Shown piece after piece: positions 21,901-33,416 of a DNA stretch of 64,000 bases; within the stretch, counting starts at the first letter, position 1, and every line of letters starts with the position of its first letter. The translations under genes and the position numbers were made by a program. Below the pieces are notes generated by a model, which saw only the letters and a list, made by a program, of their open reading frames with translations, was not told the DNA's origin and did no database searches. Source of the DNA: Cryphonectria parasitica EP155 (lineage: Eukaryota; Ascomycota; Sordariomycetes; Diaporthales; Cryphonectriaceae); NCBI RefSeq assembly GCF_011745365.1, contig NW_024468913.1, positions 3,348,001 to 3,412,000 on the forward strand. Direction: 5' to 3'.

Positions 21901-24900
21901 AGACCTCATCAGAGTCTGCTTCAAGATCGAAGACGCTTCAGACCATCTCTCCTCCTTAAAGTAGAGCGAGGACAGGGACTCGCAGAGCTCGATGGTGCTC
22001 GAGTACACTTCTGTGACCTCTTTGCTTGATAGAGAGGACTCGAAGACCTCCCGCAAGACCGTCTCAGACGATTCGGTAACGGATGTTGTAGACGTTGTGG
22101 AAGATACCTTGACAATCTCCTTGGAGGTGATGGCAATCTGCTCCTCGATCTGTTTGAAGGTTGTCGTCGTCTCCTTGTGCGACGATTTGTACCAGGACCA
22201 GCACTTCTGGAAGACTGCAAGTGCAACAGACGTCATTTGGACCCGCTGCATCCAATGGCCCACCTCCTTAAGGCAGAGAATGATCGACTCAAAAGTAGTC
22301 ACCGTGTGGCAGGAATACTCGTTCCAACACGAGAGGAGCAGAGCTGACGCCTCTTCCCTCCGCTTCTGGATATGAAGAACCTCGACATACTTGAGCGTCA
22401 CCTCGATCTTCTTCTGGTGCCACTCGTGGTTCTGAGACCCACGGCAGTACTCATCAAGCTTGAGCCAGAGCTCCAACAGCAGCTCCTCATACCTGGCGTA
22501 CTTCTTCTCAGCCAGCAGAGTCACCGCGATGGAGATCATCTTTTCAACTCGTGCGATCGTCCAGGGATTCTTCGTGCTCCTCCTCGCTCCAGCCAAAGAG
22601 GAAGTCCTCGTAGCTTTCAACCACCGCTTGATCCTTCCTCTTTATAGTGACGAGGAGCTTTGAGCCTCTCGACGAGTGATGATGTTCTCCGTGTGTGTGA
22701 GCGGCAAGAGTCATAATCTCTTCGATCTTGACGCGGATCTCTGCCGCCTTCTGCTCCTCACTGATCGATATGTATAGCTCGACCAGAGTGTTGTAGACCT
22801 CCAGCACTTCTTCCGAAGCCTCGCCATAACGTTGTTTGTAAGCCGAGACAAGAAGAATCAAGGTCTGCTCGCGATATGTCATGATTTCGGTTCGAGTCTT
22901 GGATAGGAACGACTCAGACAGGCGGATGGTAGCCGTGCAGCAGGCGATGACCAGTTCGGATTGCACACCGAGGATCACACGCCCAATCGTGCTGGCTTTG
23001 AAGTACCATTCGATCGCATCGGCCGGGCGAGACAAGGTGTGCTCGCAGAATATAGCGCAGATGATGGCTGACTGCAACACAGATGGATGGTCTTGGCCAA
23101 AGATGGCACGACGAACACGATAAGCCAGAGTCACCATATCCATGATCTGCGTGTCCAGCGACGACTGCACGCGCCAGCATCCTGCCTCGAGAAGCGCGAG
23201 GCCCACAGAGCTTGGAAAGCTGGATGAGAAGTCCTTGGGCAGTTGCAAGTCACCCTGCTGCTTGTAGAGCGAAGGAGACTTCCGGAAGTGGACTGGCCAG
23301 TAGCGTCTAGGTAACATATTAGCAACAATTGGTGTCTCTTTAGAGGCTCCGGACTGTGGGAGAAAACATACACTGTATACTCAAGGATGCGGTCCGAGGC
23401 AAGTCTGCTGTCAACATATTCCTGGCTCAGGAATGCTAGTGTGGGCTCATACCCATCCCCAGAAGCAATTCGATTCTTTGCGCAGGCAAACAACCGCAGC
23501 AGGAAATCTCTGTGCCTCTCCTTCAGCCTGAGCGACTGAGGAGACGAGTCAGGAATAGAGACAAGTGCATGCTTGATGGCCCGGTGACGAAGCGTGACCA
23601 GGCCCTCGCCGGTCATGGCGAAGGGAGCCACAGAACGGATCACGGAATCGATATTGACTTGTCCCTCCGATTTGTGGCCGGGGTGGATTTGGACCTGCAG
23701 GAGGAGCTCGATTTCTTTGCGGGACAGCGGGCGCTCCGCAGCAACGAGCAAAGACAACAGAGCCTTGCTGTCGTCATTCAGCTGCAAGACCGGCAACAGC
23801 TTCTGGACAACATCTGTCACGGTCTTATGCGGAGACTTCGCAAGAGCCTCGACGGCCTGGCCGAAGGCAGCGAGAGACTTCTGCAGCTTGAGGAAGCGCA
23901 CAACCAAGAATGCGTAGAGGATCGAGCCGTCAGAGGCGGACATGAGCTGGTCCACAAGCTGCTCCTGTGCCGCCTCGTCCCGATTGTCGGAGAAGTGTGG
24001 CACTCTGGTGAGGCCGTGGCGGATGATGGTCTGGACGTCATCAGACGTATTCTCGAGCGTCATGTTGACCTTTGTTGTCGCAGTCGCGTACTTCATCTCG
24101 AAGGGCGACGAGAAGAGAAGTAGGCGGATGCCAGTGGTCTTGTGCGCCAGCTTCTGGAGTCTCTCGGCCACTTGCTTGCCGCGCGCCTTCTGTGCTTCCA
24201 GCTCGTCCAGGTCGACGATGATGGCTAAAAGTGTCTCCGTCTCATCATTGTGAGCATTCTCCAAGGCTGCCTCCAAGGCATTCCACAAAATCTCCTCTTG
24301 CTTTTGCGCGGATTCGGAACTTGAGTCCGTATAAGCTTCCATGACAACACGGAAGATATCCACGTCACCGACACGCTGTGTCAGGAGCTGGAGGAGGAGC
24401 GTCTTCAGCATGGCAAGGGGCGTCTCCAGGGCCATTACGCTAGAGTCTGTACAGATGCGCATCAGTGGATTTGAACGGGATTTAGCAAAGATGATAAGGG
24501 CCGGCTTACTGAAGAAGAAACTCAACGTCGAGATATCCTTCCGGGCGACGGGTCTCTGAAGGCGATCCACCACCCAGTTCGCAAGAGTGGTCTTGCCAAA
24601 CCCAGCATTTCCTTGCACCAGCAGGCACTTGTCATCACCTTCGAAGAAGGAGTTGAGATGAGGCTGCAGCCAGGTGCAGGTATACTCCTCGGCACGGCTC
24701 ACCAGGTTGACATGCTCCGACGTCAAGAGCTTGAGAATGGTGTCCTGGGGCGCAAGCCATGATTGCAGCTTGTGAACCTGGTCGGGTTCATCCATGGATC
24801 GCTCCAGGGCGTTTTGCCAAATGGCATCGGCGCAGTGGTGGACTCTGGTGCGGAAGCTCTCCAGGCGATGACCGAACCGGGCGTAAATGTCGATTGTGAT

Positions 24901-25934
24901 GGAAGTCTGCCGTCCGTGACGGAGACTGCGTATGGGACCGTAATAGGCCATGGCGACGTCCGCAACGACGCTGAGCATTTCCGAGAATGCCCGAGAAACG
25001 TCATGCATGACTTCTGGAGACTCCAAAAGGGTACCATCTTTTCTCAGGAGGGGTCTGAACACGAGACCGATGTTGTAGAACAGGGTGAACGCCTTGTCCA
25101 ATGCTACTGCGTTCTCATAGCCAAGCTGATAGTTGTTATCTCAGTCAGCAAAGGATAGCATATCGAAGGATAAGGAGAGTTGAGCATTGTGCCATACCTC
25201 GTAAAGAAGAAACAAGCACTGTCCAAACACAAAGTCCGAAGCAGCGCTGCTGCCCGGAACAAACGACTCGATGGCTTCACCAAGCCCGCATACCTGATCC
25301 GCAAAGTGTTGTGCATAGATCAAAACGCGGTCCCAGCATCCGCCTCTCTGCGGTAGCCTGATCAGACGCTCTTCCTCGATCCAATCCAAGAGGTCCGAAT
25401 AAGACCGGTCTTGAAGCTCCAAGCCCACGCCAATCTCGTGCTGGCACCGCTCGCGGATAGAATTATAGTGCTCCTTGACCACGTCCCCAGAGGCAAAGTA
25501 TGAGTTTCGCCTGGAAACGCTCATAGGACTTTTACCATTGAACGAATAGTTTGGACTGGATATGCCAGGACCTCTTCGCGTGCCCCATCTCCCGGTAGAG
25601 GAGCGAGGCGTCTGCACAAAAGAGGGAGACGTCTGAAGCTGAGGGGAGAGCAAAGCCTGATAGTTGCTGGAGCTTCGGCGCACAGCAGCAGCGTTGGCTG
25701 GCGCAGCCTTTGTGGTGCTAGCATTGGTAGGACTGTCGAGGTTCTGTTGAGAAGCACCATTGGTAGTCATGTTCTCGCCTGTGGGTGGTTGCGAGGTTAT
25801 ACTCAGGGCCTGCTGCATAGGGCTTTGCGTGCCTAGTAGTTCCAAAGTCAGCATCGTTTCAATGGTGATCAAGATCGATTCCTTCCTTCCAATTACTCAC
25901 CCGGAGCAGGCGAGGACTTGAGTAGACCAAGCAT
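18961..25934 (-). CDS. Giant STAND (NACHT-type) P-loop protein with TPR-like superhelix, paralogue B (apparent frameshift)
   Basis: Exons read on the minus strand are 25934-25901, 25832-25198, 25125-24510, 24446-23372 and 23306-18961, about 2235 aa. Layout follows paralogue A: a Ser-rich leader, a helical N-terminal domain (DLLDWIEEERLIRLPQRG; FVFGQCLFLLYE), Walker A GNAGFGKTT at about 395-403, Walker B LAIIVDLDEL, then a long TPR-like helical array ending in a Ser/Arg-rich tail. Intron 2 falls at the same place and phase as in paralogue A. Intron 3 is 63 nt, a multiple of three without a stop, but removing it gives FFFNSSV, matching the family better. The last exon needs a shift of one base between 22547 and 22641: frame one stops at 22544 and the next is open to 18961. 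No credible intron explains it. A sequencing error, recent loss of function or a natural frameshift are the options. The start could also be ATG 26018, adding a Cys-rich leader (CNCCPCCFSC). Confidence 0.8.
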
Positions 25935-27662
25935 GACGCCAATGCAGGAGAAGCAGCAAGGGCAGCAATTGCACGACGGCTCAATCTTGGGGTCTAGACG
26001 ACTGAACACTAGGAGCATGTAAACATCAGGAGCTTTTCGAGAGAAGTCAATTATCTCTGATGCCCTCTTGATTTGTAAATACTCTATCGTCCCTCTGCCA
26101 TGCAACAGCGAGCACCTCGTCTCTTATAATTTTCCTTCTCCATGTCTGTACGAAGACACAAAGCAGCACCTCACATTGTAAAATGCGCCACGATCGGTCT
26201 GCGCTGCTCCCGGTGGGCAAATTTTCCCCCTTCATCACAACGCGCGTTGCATTTCAGCTCCCCCGCCCTCGACTCTACAACGAATAGCTGAGCTGTTGTG
26301 CGACTCACCTTTAAGGAGAGTCTAATCAACATGTTTAGAGGGTTTACGATACATGCGGCACGATTTGTCCCAATGAGGCAGCGACCGGGATTCTCGACCT
26401 GCTGACGCTCGATCTGGCTGGCTGAGGGCAAGGTCTAAGCTGAGCTCTAAGCCGAATTAAGAAAGAGAATCGCTGGTAGACGCACACATCGCACGCCGGC
26501 AACAATAGCCGCAGAGAAGTCAATTTCCGAACCTTGAGGGTCTCGATTCAATCAGACCCTCGCAACTTGTCCTATGAGAAGGTCGAAAGTCAAGATCGAG
26601 GGGTGTAAAAGTGAAGTCATAGCCGCTGTCTGTCATGGCCCATGCCGTCCGTGCATAGTGTGTACCCACATAATTCATGTATAAGGCAACGGGAGATGAG
26701 CAGCGGCAAGCAAGCTATTTGAATTGTAACCCTTCCTTCACATCACTTGTGCCTTTACTGTGGTAGTAGTCACACTCGCGTTGAGTGATGGTTCGTGTTG
26801 ATCGGTGCTTGTCTATTCCAGACTGGCCGTTGCTAAGCCTCCCAGGTCGACTTTGAACTGCGCTGAACAGCTGTGCGCACTCTATCTCTGTACATTATAG
26901 TTTGAATAGTCTGCTGTTGATTCTTGTCGATCCACCTCAATTCTGACATGTGAGGAACGGGAGATTATCAACTAGCATAAGTAGTGATCAATGTTGGTAA
27001 ATATAGTTGTTGATCCGGGTCGAGACGGAGCTGAAAGCTGGCGATTGATTACTACTCAATAAGTCATCAAGTCTTTGGCAGCTGTATGCAGCTGGGCAGC
27101 AGCTGCCCCGCAAGGCTTCCATAGCCGAGAAGTTTTCGCCCTTCCGGTAGTACCCAGGCAGCTGCTACCCCTCTACCCCTCCATGGGGGCCGGTCTTGCC
27201 GTGTTCTAGGCGCTCCGGTTCAGGCGCTGTTGCAGCGTGATGAATGAATCACCAGGTTGGTCGTCTCCAAGTTTGAATGTTTGTCACGTTGTTTGTAAAC
27301 TGCGTAACGAGACATACACGGCCTCTTAATTGGCAGTTCTATGAAACCTTCTCGACGACTCCGTGCTCGATTCCTGAAGTTCTTCAGATACCTTCATCAC
27401 TCAACTCGGGTCACCTTGAATACAGCCGATCAATAGTCCCTCCTCACTTACACAGAGCAGTACCGCTTCAAACTGACGGAGGCCCACTCACTTCCTCACA
27501 CGAGCATTTCCCGTCCAGACCAAAGCTTCTTCTCTAACCTTTTTCCTTATTCGTCTCAATACGCAGATCCAGATTGTGCAGCCAGTATCTCACCACTTCC
27601 AAGCCACAATCAACCCCACCCACCCACCACAAGAGAAGCAACAAACAAAGCTTCCCCTCAAG
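25935..27662. other. Divergent intergenic region, 1.7 kb
   Basis: This separates the STAND-B start from the quinolinate phosphoribosyltransferase start. No supported frame is present. It must contain both promoters. A CT- and CA-rich leader precedes the + strand gene (27585-27660). Confidence 0.55.
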
Positions 27663-28671
27663 ATGATCCCCATGGCTCTTGACCACGGCTCTCTCGAGGC
27701 GCTCCTCCCATCCCATTGGAAGACCCAGATCACCACCTGGCTAGCCGAAGACACCCCCTCCTTCGACTACGGCGGCTTCGTCGTCGGTGACGTTCCTCGG
27801 ACCGCCACCCTGTACGCCAAGTCCGGTGGCATCCTCGCCGGCATCCCCTTCTTTAACGAGGTCTTTCACCAGTGCGGCTGCACCGTCGAGTGGCACGGCG
27901 CCACCCACGAGGGCCAGCACATTGACCGCAGGAGCGATGACAGCGGCGAGGGAAAGGGCAGCGGCAAGGGGTTCAAGACCAGACTGGCCACCGTGACGGG
28001 CCCGGCCCGCGGGATCCTGCTGGGAGAGCGAGTGGCGCTCAACATCCTGGCGCGGTGCTCGGGCGTGGCCAGCATGAGCCGTGGGTTTCTGGTGAACCTG
28101 CGCAGCGCCGGGTTCCGCGGCAGGCTGGCCGGAACGCGCAAAACGACGCCCGGGTTCCGCCTGGTGGAGAAGTACGGCATGCTGGTGGGCGGCGCCGATG
28201 GCCACCGCATGGATCTAAGCTCCATGGTCATGCTCAAGGACAACCACGTCTGGAGCCGCGGGAGCATCGCCGACGCCGTGGCCGCCGCCAAGGCTGTGGC
28301 GGGATTCAGCCTCAAGGTTGAGGTGGAGGTACAGAGCGAGGCCGAGGCCGACGAGGCCATCGGTGCTGGAGCCGATGTCGTCATGCTCGACAACTTCACC
28401 GGCGACGGTGTCAAGGTCGCTGCCAGGAGCCTGAAGGAGAGGTGGGCCGGCAAGAAGCAGTTCCTCGTCGAGGTCTCAGGCGGCGTGACCCTGGACAATG
28501 CCGAGCAGTACGTCAGTAATGGTAAGTCTCTTGATCCGACCTTGCTTCCACTCTAATCCCACACGCCGTGCGCTGACTGACTGGTGATGTCCAGACATCG
28601 ATATTATCTCAACCAGCGCCATTCACCAGGGTGTCCCACACGTGGATTTCTCCCTCAAGATTGATCACTAA
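27663..28671 (+). CDS. BNA6: Quinolinate phosphoribosyltransferase (nicotinate-nucleotide pyrophosphorylase, carboxylating)
   Basis: The model is join(27663..28521, 28595..28671), 311 aa, with one 73-nt intron (GTAAGT, branch CTGAC). The enzyme converts quinolinate and PRPP to nicotinate mononucleotide, CO2 and PPi, the entry point of de novo NAD synthesis from tryptophan. Diagnostic motifs in order are GGILAGIPFF, GERVALNILARCSGVAS, AGTRKTTPGFRLVEKYG (substrate- and PRPP-binding Arg/Lys), GGADGHRMDLSS..MLKDNH, EVEVQSEAEA, GADVVMLDN and EVSGGVTLDN. The last exon carries the conserved Ile-Ser-Thr-Ser and the C-terminal VDFSLKI. A 14-residue Gly/Lys/Asp-rich insertion (about 93-107) lies in a loop. 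ATG 27663 is used; ATG 27672 (CCCATGG) has the stronger context. Confidence 0.96.
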
Positions 28672-29679
28672 TCGTCAAAACATCACCAATACTGCCTGAG
28701 TGGCCATATCTCTCAGAATGTTTCTTCATCACTTCACAGCTCCATCGGATAGGGTGGTCTGTTTGTCTCTCTCTCGGGGGGTCGGGGGGGGGGGGTTACA
28801 TTTCACTGCTTGCGATGGGGGCCTCAATGGATGGGCAAGGCTACATGCAACCCCTTCCAAGCGTTCTCTTCCTGGCTATTCACCCGTCATGGCTCGTCCG
28901 TGTGAGGGAGAGACGGGCACCCATGATTGGCAGTCCTCGGGGGCGACAATAAAGAAAAGACTATTGCTCATATTAAGGGCAGGGAATCTTCCTCCGAGGG
29001 GGGGTGTCAACACCAAAGTGCAGAGACGGGTCGTATCGTTGGACCAGAATGTTACAGCCACAAGGAATAGCATCCGTTACGATGATGTTGCAGGGTCATT
29101 TAGCCGGCTAGGCAACCGGAAGCATTGCAGTGTGTAATCCAGTCCAATCTGCGGCCAGCCAGAGAGGGTGGGAGAAAAAGAGGAAAATAACAAAACGGAA
29201 GGAAAAAAAGCTTAGAAGAAAATAATGATAAAAAAATAATAAAAGTCATTAGCCCCAGATACACAACCACCCGCCCAAAGCCGCGCCCAAAGCCGACTCC
29301 AAGTATACCATGTGTACAAGAGAAGTAAACAGGATTAAACACAGGTTGCATGCAGGTGCAGAACGATGCGACCTTTTAAGTTTTCCTCTTTTTCGCATCC
29401 AGGCCAATGAAATCAATGTGAACCCCACACGATGCGCCAGAAACGGGATGCATGCACATTGTTTGTCCCCTCCCTTTCATTCTTCAGAACCCCTCCACGT
29501 CGTTGATCATGCCACGTACCTCCTCCACAGTCCCAGGAGGTAGTCTCGCCTCCTGTTCACCGCAAATGCGGCCAGTAGGCCAACGCCTGCCCACTGCCAC
29601 CATTGCACCTTGCGGAGCTGCCATCTTATCCTGCCGAGAGACAGCACGGAAGTCCGTTGCTGTACGATCGAGGGGGTGA
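28672..29679. other. Convergent intergenic, 1.0 kb
   Basis: This lies between the BNA6 and glucokinase 3' ends. It includes a G-run at 28784-28795 and an A-rich stretch near 29170-29250. Small open frames on both strands have no domain or codon support. Confidence 0.55.
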
Positions 29680-31488
29680 TTAGCACACGACGGCCTGGGA
29701 GTCGACGGGGACAGTCTCCGCGAGCTCAGGAATCAAACCGGCAGCAGCTCCGCTACGCAAGATGGGTCTTACCTGATTCATCACCTCCGGCGTCGGTTGG
29801 TGCTTCTCCATGGCTGTTGCGACGAGCGCAATCAGCGCTGCACCGACGCCAGATCCATCCTTCGCTATACCAATGCGGATCCTCTTGGCACCCTCCTCAC
29901 CGATGCCCTCGATGGACTTGAACGCTTCGTCCATCATGTCGCGGAAGTATGGGTAGTGCTCGACGAGACTACCGTCCACACCCACATCGACCGGCTCGCC
30001 ATCCCAGGCGGGGTCGGTCAGCTTGCCCGTCTTCAGCACAATGGCTGCGACTGCGACAGCCGACAGGCGTGCCGCACGTCGTCCGATGGACTCGGCAACA
30101 GCCTTGAAGGCCTGTGCGTCCTCCAGAGATGGGCTGTACACCAGCAGCTGGTCCTCGAGCGCCTGGCGCAGGGTCCCGAGGTCCGGTGTGTTGTCTGCCG
30201 CAGCAACCGACATGATCGCCGTGTCGACACCCCACTGTCTGAAGATGCCCGACTCCTTGGCGATCGTTGTAGTCGACCGCCAGTCATTCGAGCTCGAGTT
30301 GACATCATGGAAGAGCTGAACATCCTCCTGCTTCAGCAGGTCCAGGATCGTGAGACGCAGGATCTCGCCGAGAAACATACCAGACACACGCTTCTCGAAC
30401 ATCTGGATGCCGGGGTTGATGCTGTCCTTGTCCAGCTGGTGGTCCCAGGTGGTGTCGGGCAGGACGTTGAGCTGGTTGTCAAAGGAGCCCCACTCGGTAT
30501 TTATGACCATATCTCCAGTTGACTTGTCAAATTGGCCCTGAACCTCCTTCTTGACGTTGGACAGCTTCTCGATGTAGGCGCCGTTGGTGCCGGTGCCAAA
30601 GATGGCGCCCAGGATGGTGCCCTGCTTGCCAGGCGAGGTATAGGAGCGCGCCATGAGGGTTCCCACGGTATCGTTGACGAGAGCAGCCACCTTGACGGGC
30701 AGGCCGAGCTTGTCGATCTCGCTCTGAAGCAGCTCGCAGACGTCCTTGCCGACGGCATCGGGGATGTCGAAGCCCTTGGTCCATCGCATCAGGATGCCCT
30801 TGTTGATGCCAATCTGCTGGACGGGGAAGCTGAAGGTAAAACCCAGACGGAAGATCTCCTCGTCCTTGAAGCCCTCCGGGTTGCTGAAGGTGAAACGCCT
30901 CCTCGTGCGGTGCTCGAAGTGCTCGTTGTGGTGTGTTCGGAGGAAGATCTCGATCTGCTTTGCGAGGAAACCGAAAAGCTCCTTGGCGGTCTTGGCGGTC
31001 ATGAGGTCTTTGGGGATCGCGACCTTGGAGTAGGTGAGGTTGAAGGTGGTGTCACCGTTCAATTGAATCGAGCAGACCCGGAAATTGGTGCCTCCGAGGT
31101 CGACAGCGAGGTACAGGCCCTTTGCGCATTGGTGTCAGTCGGAACTTGTCGTCGCGTGCAGTATCTGTGAGTTGCGCACGCGCGCGTGAGAGGGGGAGGC
31201 TCAAGACGGTGCTTACCTTTTCGGTGCCATTGGGAACGCCGGTGACGTAGGTGGGAATCTGGCTCATGCTGGTGCCATCCTTCTCCAGTCCGAGTTCTGC
31301 AACGTGTGAGCTCGTGAATCCAAGATTGATGCGACAACAAGGAAGAAAACGAAAAAGAAAGATCCAAGGTGGGGGGAGAGGGAAAACTTACCCATCTGAC
31401 TGATGAATTCCAGCACGCCCTTGTTGAGTTCGGCATCGTTGTATTCGAACTCGCGAACGATGCGGTTTGTTTCCGAGGTGAGCCCCAT
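29680..31488 (-). CDS. GLK1: Glucokinase (hexokinase family, fungal GlkA/Glk1 type)
   Basis: Exons on the minus strand are 31488-31392, 31296-31217 and 31119-29680, 538 aa; donors are GTAAGT and GTAAGC. It phosphorylates glucose at C6 with ATP, the first step of glycolysis. Motifs in order are LAVDLGGTNFRVCS (phosphate 1), FTFSFPVQQ, TKGFDIPDA, ALVNDTVGTLMA with the catalytic Asp, and GAIFGTGTNGAYIE. The GTGTNGAY and FDIPDAVGKDV spellings, and AIPKDLM in the small domain, favour glucokinase over hexokinase. The 3' end holds a candidate 78-nt intron (29772-29695, GTAAGA...CCCAG), stop-free and a multiple of three, so two C-termini are possible: MNQAVVC if spliced, 26 residues longer if not. 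I kept it unspliced. It is tail-to-tail with BNA6. Confidence 0.94.
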
Positions 31489-33394
31489 TGTGAGCGGCCT
31501 TGAGACGGGAGCTGAGGTAGGAAAGACTTGAGGATTTTCACACACAGGCTCTGGTGAAGCTTGGGCGAGAGGGGAGTAGATGGGACGGAGGAGAGGGTGA
31601 AGCGGTATTAAATGAGAGAAATGGAGTAGCCTGGCGTCATGGAGGACAAGCTGTACGAGCTAAGAGAAGAGAGACAGGGTCAGCTATGGGAACCAAGTAC
31701 CATGTACAGTACGTAGGAAAGTAGTCCAGGTACCGGGGTACCTCCGTATCCTCTCCCCACGACAAGGCGCAAGGCACGCAAGGCACGCGATAAAATAGTA
31801 GTGGAAAGCTTTTGTGGTGGGTGCAGTGGTGAGATTGTGCGGGGCAAGAAATCTGGAGGGGAGCTAAGATGCAGAGAATTGGCCGGATTTGGGCCGCTGG
31901 AAAGCCCGCGGCCGAGGTCGCGACCCATGGGGGTGGGAGGGATGGATGGGATGAAAGGTGTGTTGGATGGGGCCAATCAGTGACTTACTAAGATTAATAC
32001 GATAGAGACCCAGAGGATAGGTACCCTATTCGCGAATGAGAGATCTAGAAACGAAGAAGATGAGGAGGAGGATGATAAACGTTTTGCTGCGCGAGACCGA
32101 CGGCTCTTTTTGATGTTGTTGGTGTCAGTATTACCGCTGCTTTCCGTCCCGTTGGTGCTGCTCAACTTTTCTTCCTTGGCCTTGAGGTCTGGGCCATCCA
32201 CTGGTGGTACGGAATCGTCGTCAATGGCACGCCATGAGGCGCTGCCGAATAACGAAGGCGGCTCCAGTTTGGCGACGGTTCAGACCAGGGATCGAGGCAG
32301 TTCAGCACGGCAGGGCGGAATGGAAAACGAGTCCAAGCCCTTTTTCCCCTCCCCTCCCCGTGACGTACTGTCTGGCCCGCCTGCTGGGATTGCTGGATCC
32401 GTCGCTGAATCGTATTTTCGAAGAGCCTCCTATATGCCCTTATCCCGGACCGATGTACCGTTTAGGGGAAGAATCAGAGAGGGAATACAAGACCAGACGC
32501 GATTAAAAAAAAAAAATGCCTGTCAGTCCTGCAGGCGGCCACCTCACTGACCGGACCCAGCAATGACGTGCCGTCGGTGCGTACCTCCTCGAAGAGATAT
32601 GCTGGCGAGGAAACGATCCGGGGGAGAGGGTGAGAAGAAGAAAAAAAAGTGACCTCTCTGCTACTGGCCAAGATCGAGCTGTGCAGCGGTGGTGGCTGGC
32701 GGAGATTTCGGAAACGGTTTCAGTGGAGCGAGGATTGGAAAAGGGCCGGATACCATGCAGGTCGAGGTTTGGCAATGAGATCATGGGCGAGGCCCCAGGT
32801 ACCCAACAAATGCGTGCGACCGGACCCCCCTGCGTGGACCTGCCGATAAGTAGTGAGGTCTTGGGGTCGTATCAGTCGAATGCGCTGCAACACGGCGTGA
32901 CAATTGAGAGATCTAGATCCGTCAAGAGTGAGAGAGAGGTGCGGTGGTGTGCTGCAGCGTATCAAGGGAAGATCAAAAGGGTGGTCGTTGAGGGCGGTCG
33001 CGCACGGGTTCGTGGATTAGAGGAGCCTTGGTGTGATGGGTAGTGGAGTGGCCCTTCTGGCGCTGGGGCGTTGGGCGCTGGGCGGTCAGTTGAGAAGCGC
33101 CTGGGCTCTAGTTCTGGCCCTGGCCCTCTCTAGGTTTTGTAGACCCGGTTGCCTTTTTGTTTTTCTTCTGTCCTGCAAGCCTGCGCGCCGGATAGATAAA
33201 AAGGTTTTTTATCTGTCAGTATCGTGCCTATCGCGATCCATATGTAAGATCCCTTGCTAGTCTAGCCAGGTGCATGCAATGAATGCAGGCCAGCCAGATC
33301 CTATGTCATAGGTTATACTTGGGCGAGAATACCACCGCCCGCAACAGGAACAGGATAGACCAACTGCAGGCCATGCGTTAGTGAGTGCCGTTGT

Positions 33395-33416
33395 CACACA
33401 CACACACACACACACA
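33395..33416. repeat. (CA)11 microsatellite
   Basis: Eleven uninterrupted CA units lie in gene-free DNA. Useful as a length marker only. Confidence 0.95.

Noticed and set aside
22544..22700. An intron that would remove the STAND-B frameshift
   Set aside because: The only GT...AG pairs with the right length (for example GTCACT...CACGAAG, 82 nt) have poor donors and no branch site, and would delete residues that align with paralogue A.
25833..25872. Reading STAND-B as starting inside the second exon (ITIETMLTLELLG)
   Set aside because: That start is not an ATG, and this stretch is better explained as the end of intron 1 (CTAG acceptor at 25834-25833).
28784..28795. Homopolymer G/C runs here and at 37240, 47083 and 52316 as regulatory or telomere-like signals
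   Set aside because: They are isolated runs in non-coding DNA without a repeat unit; ordinary for this genome and prone to sequencing error.
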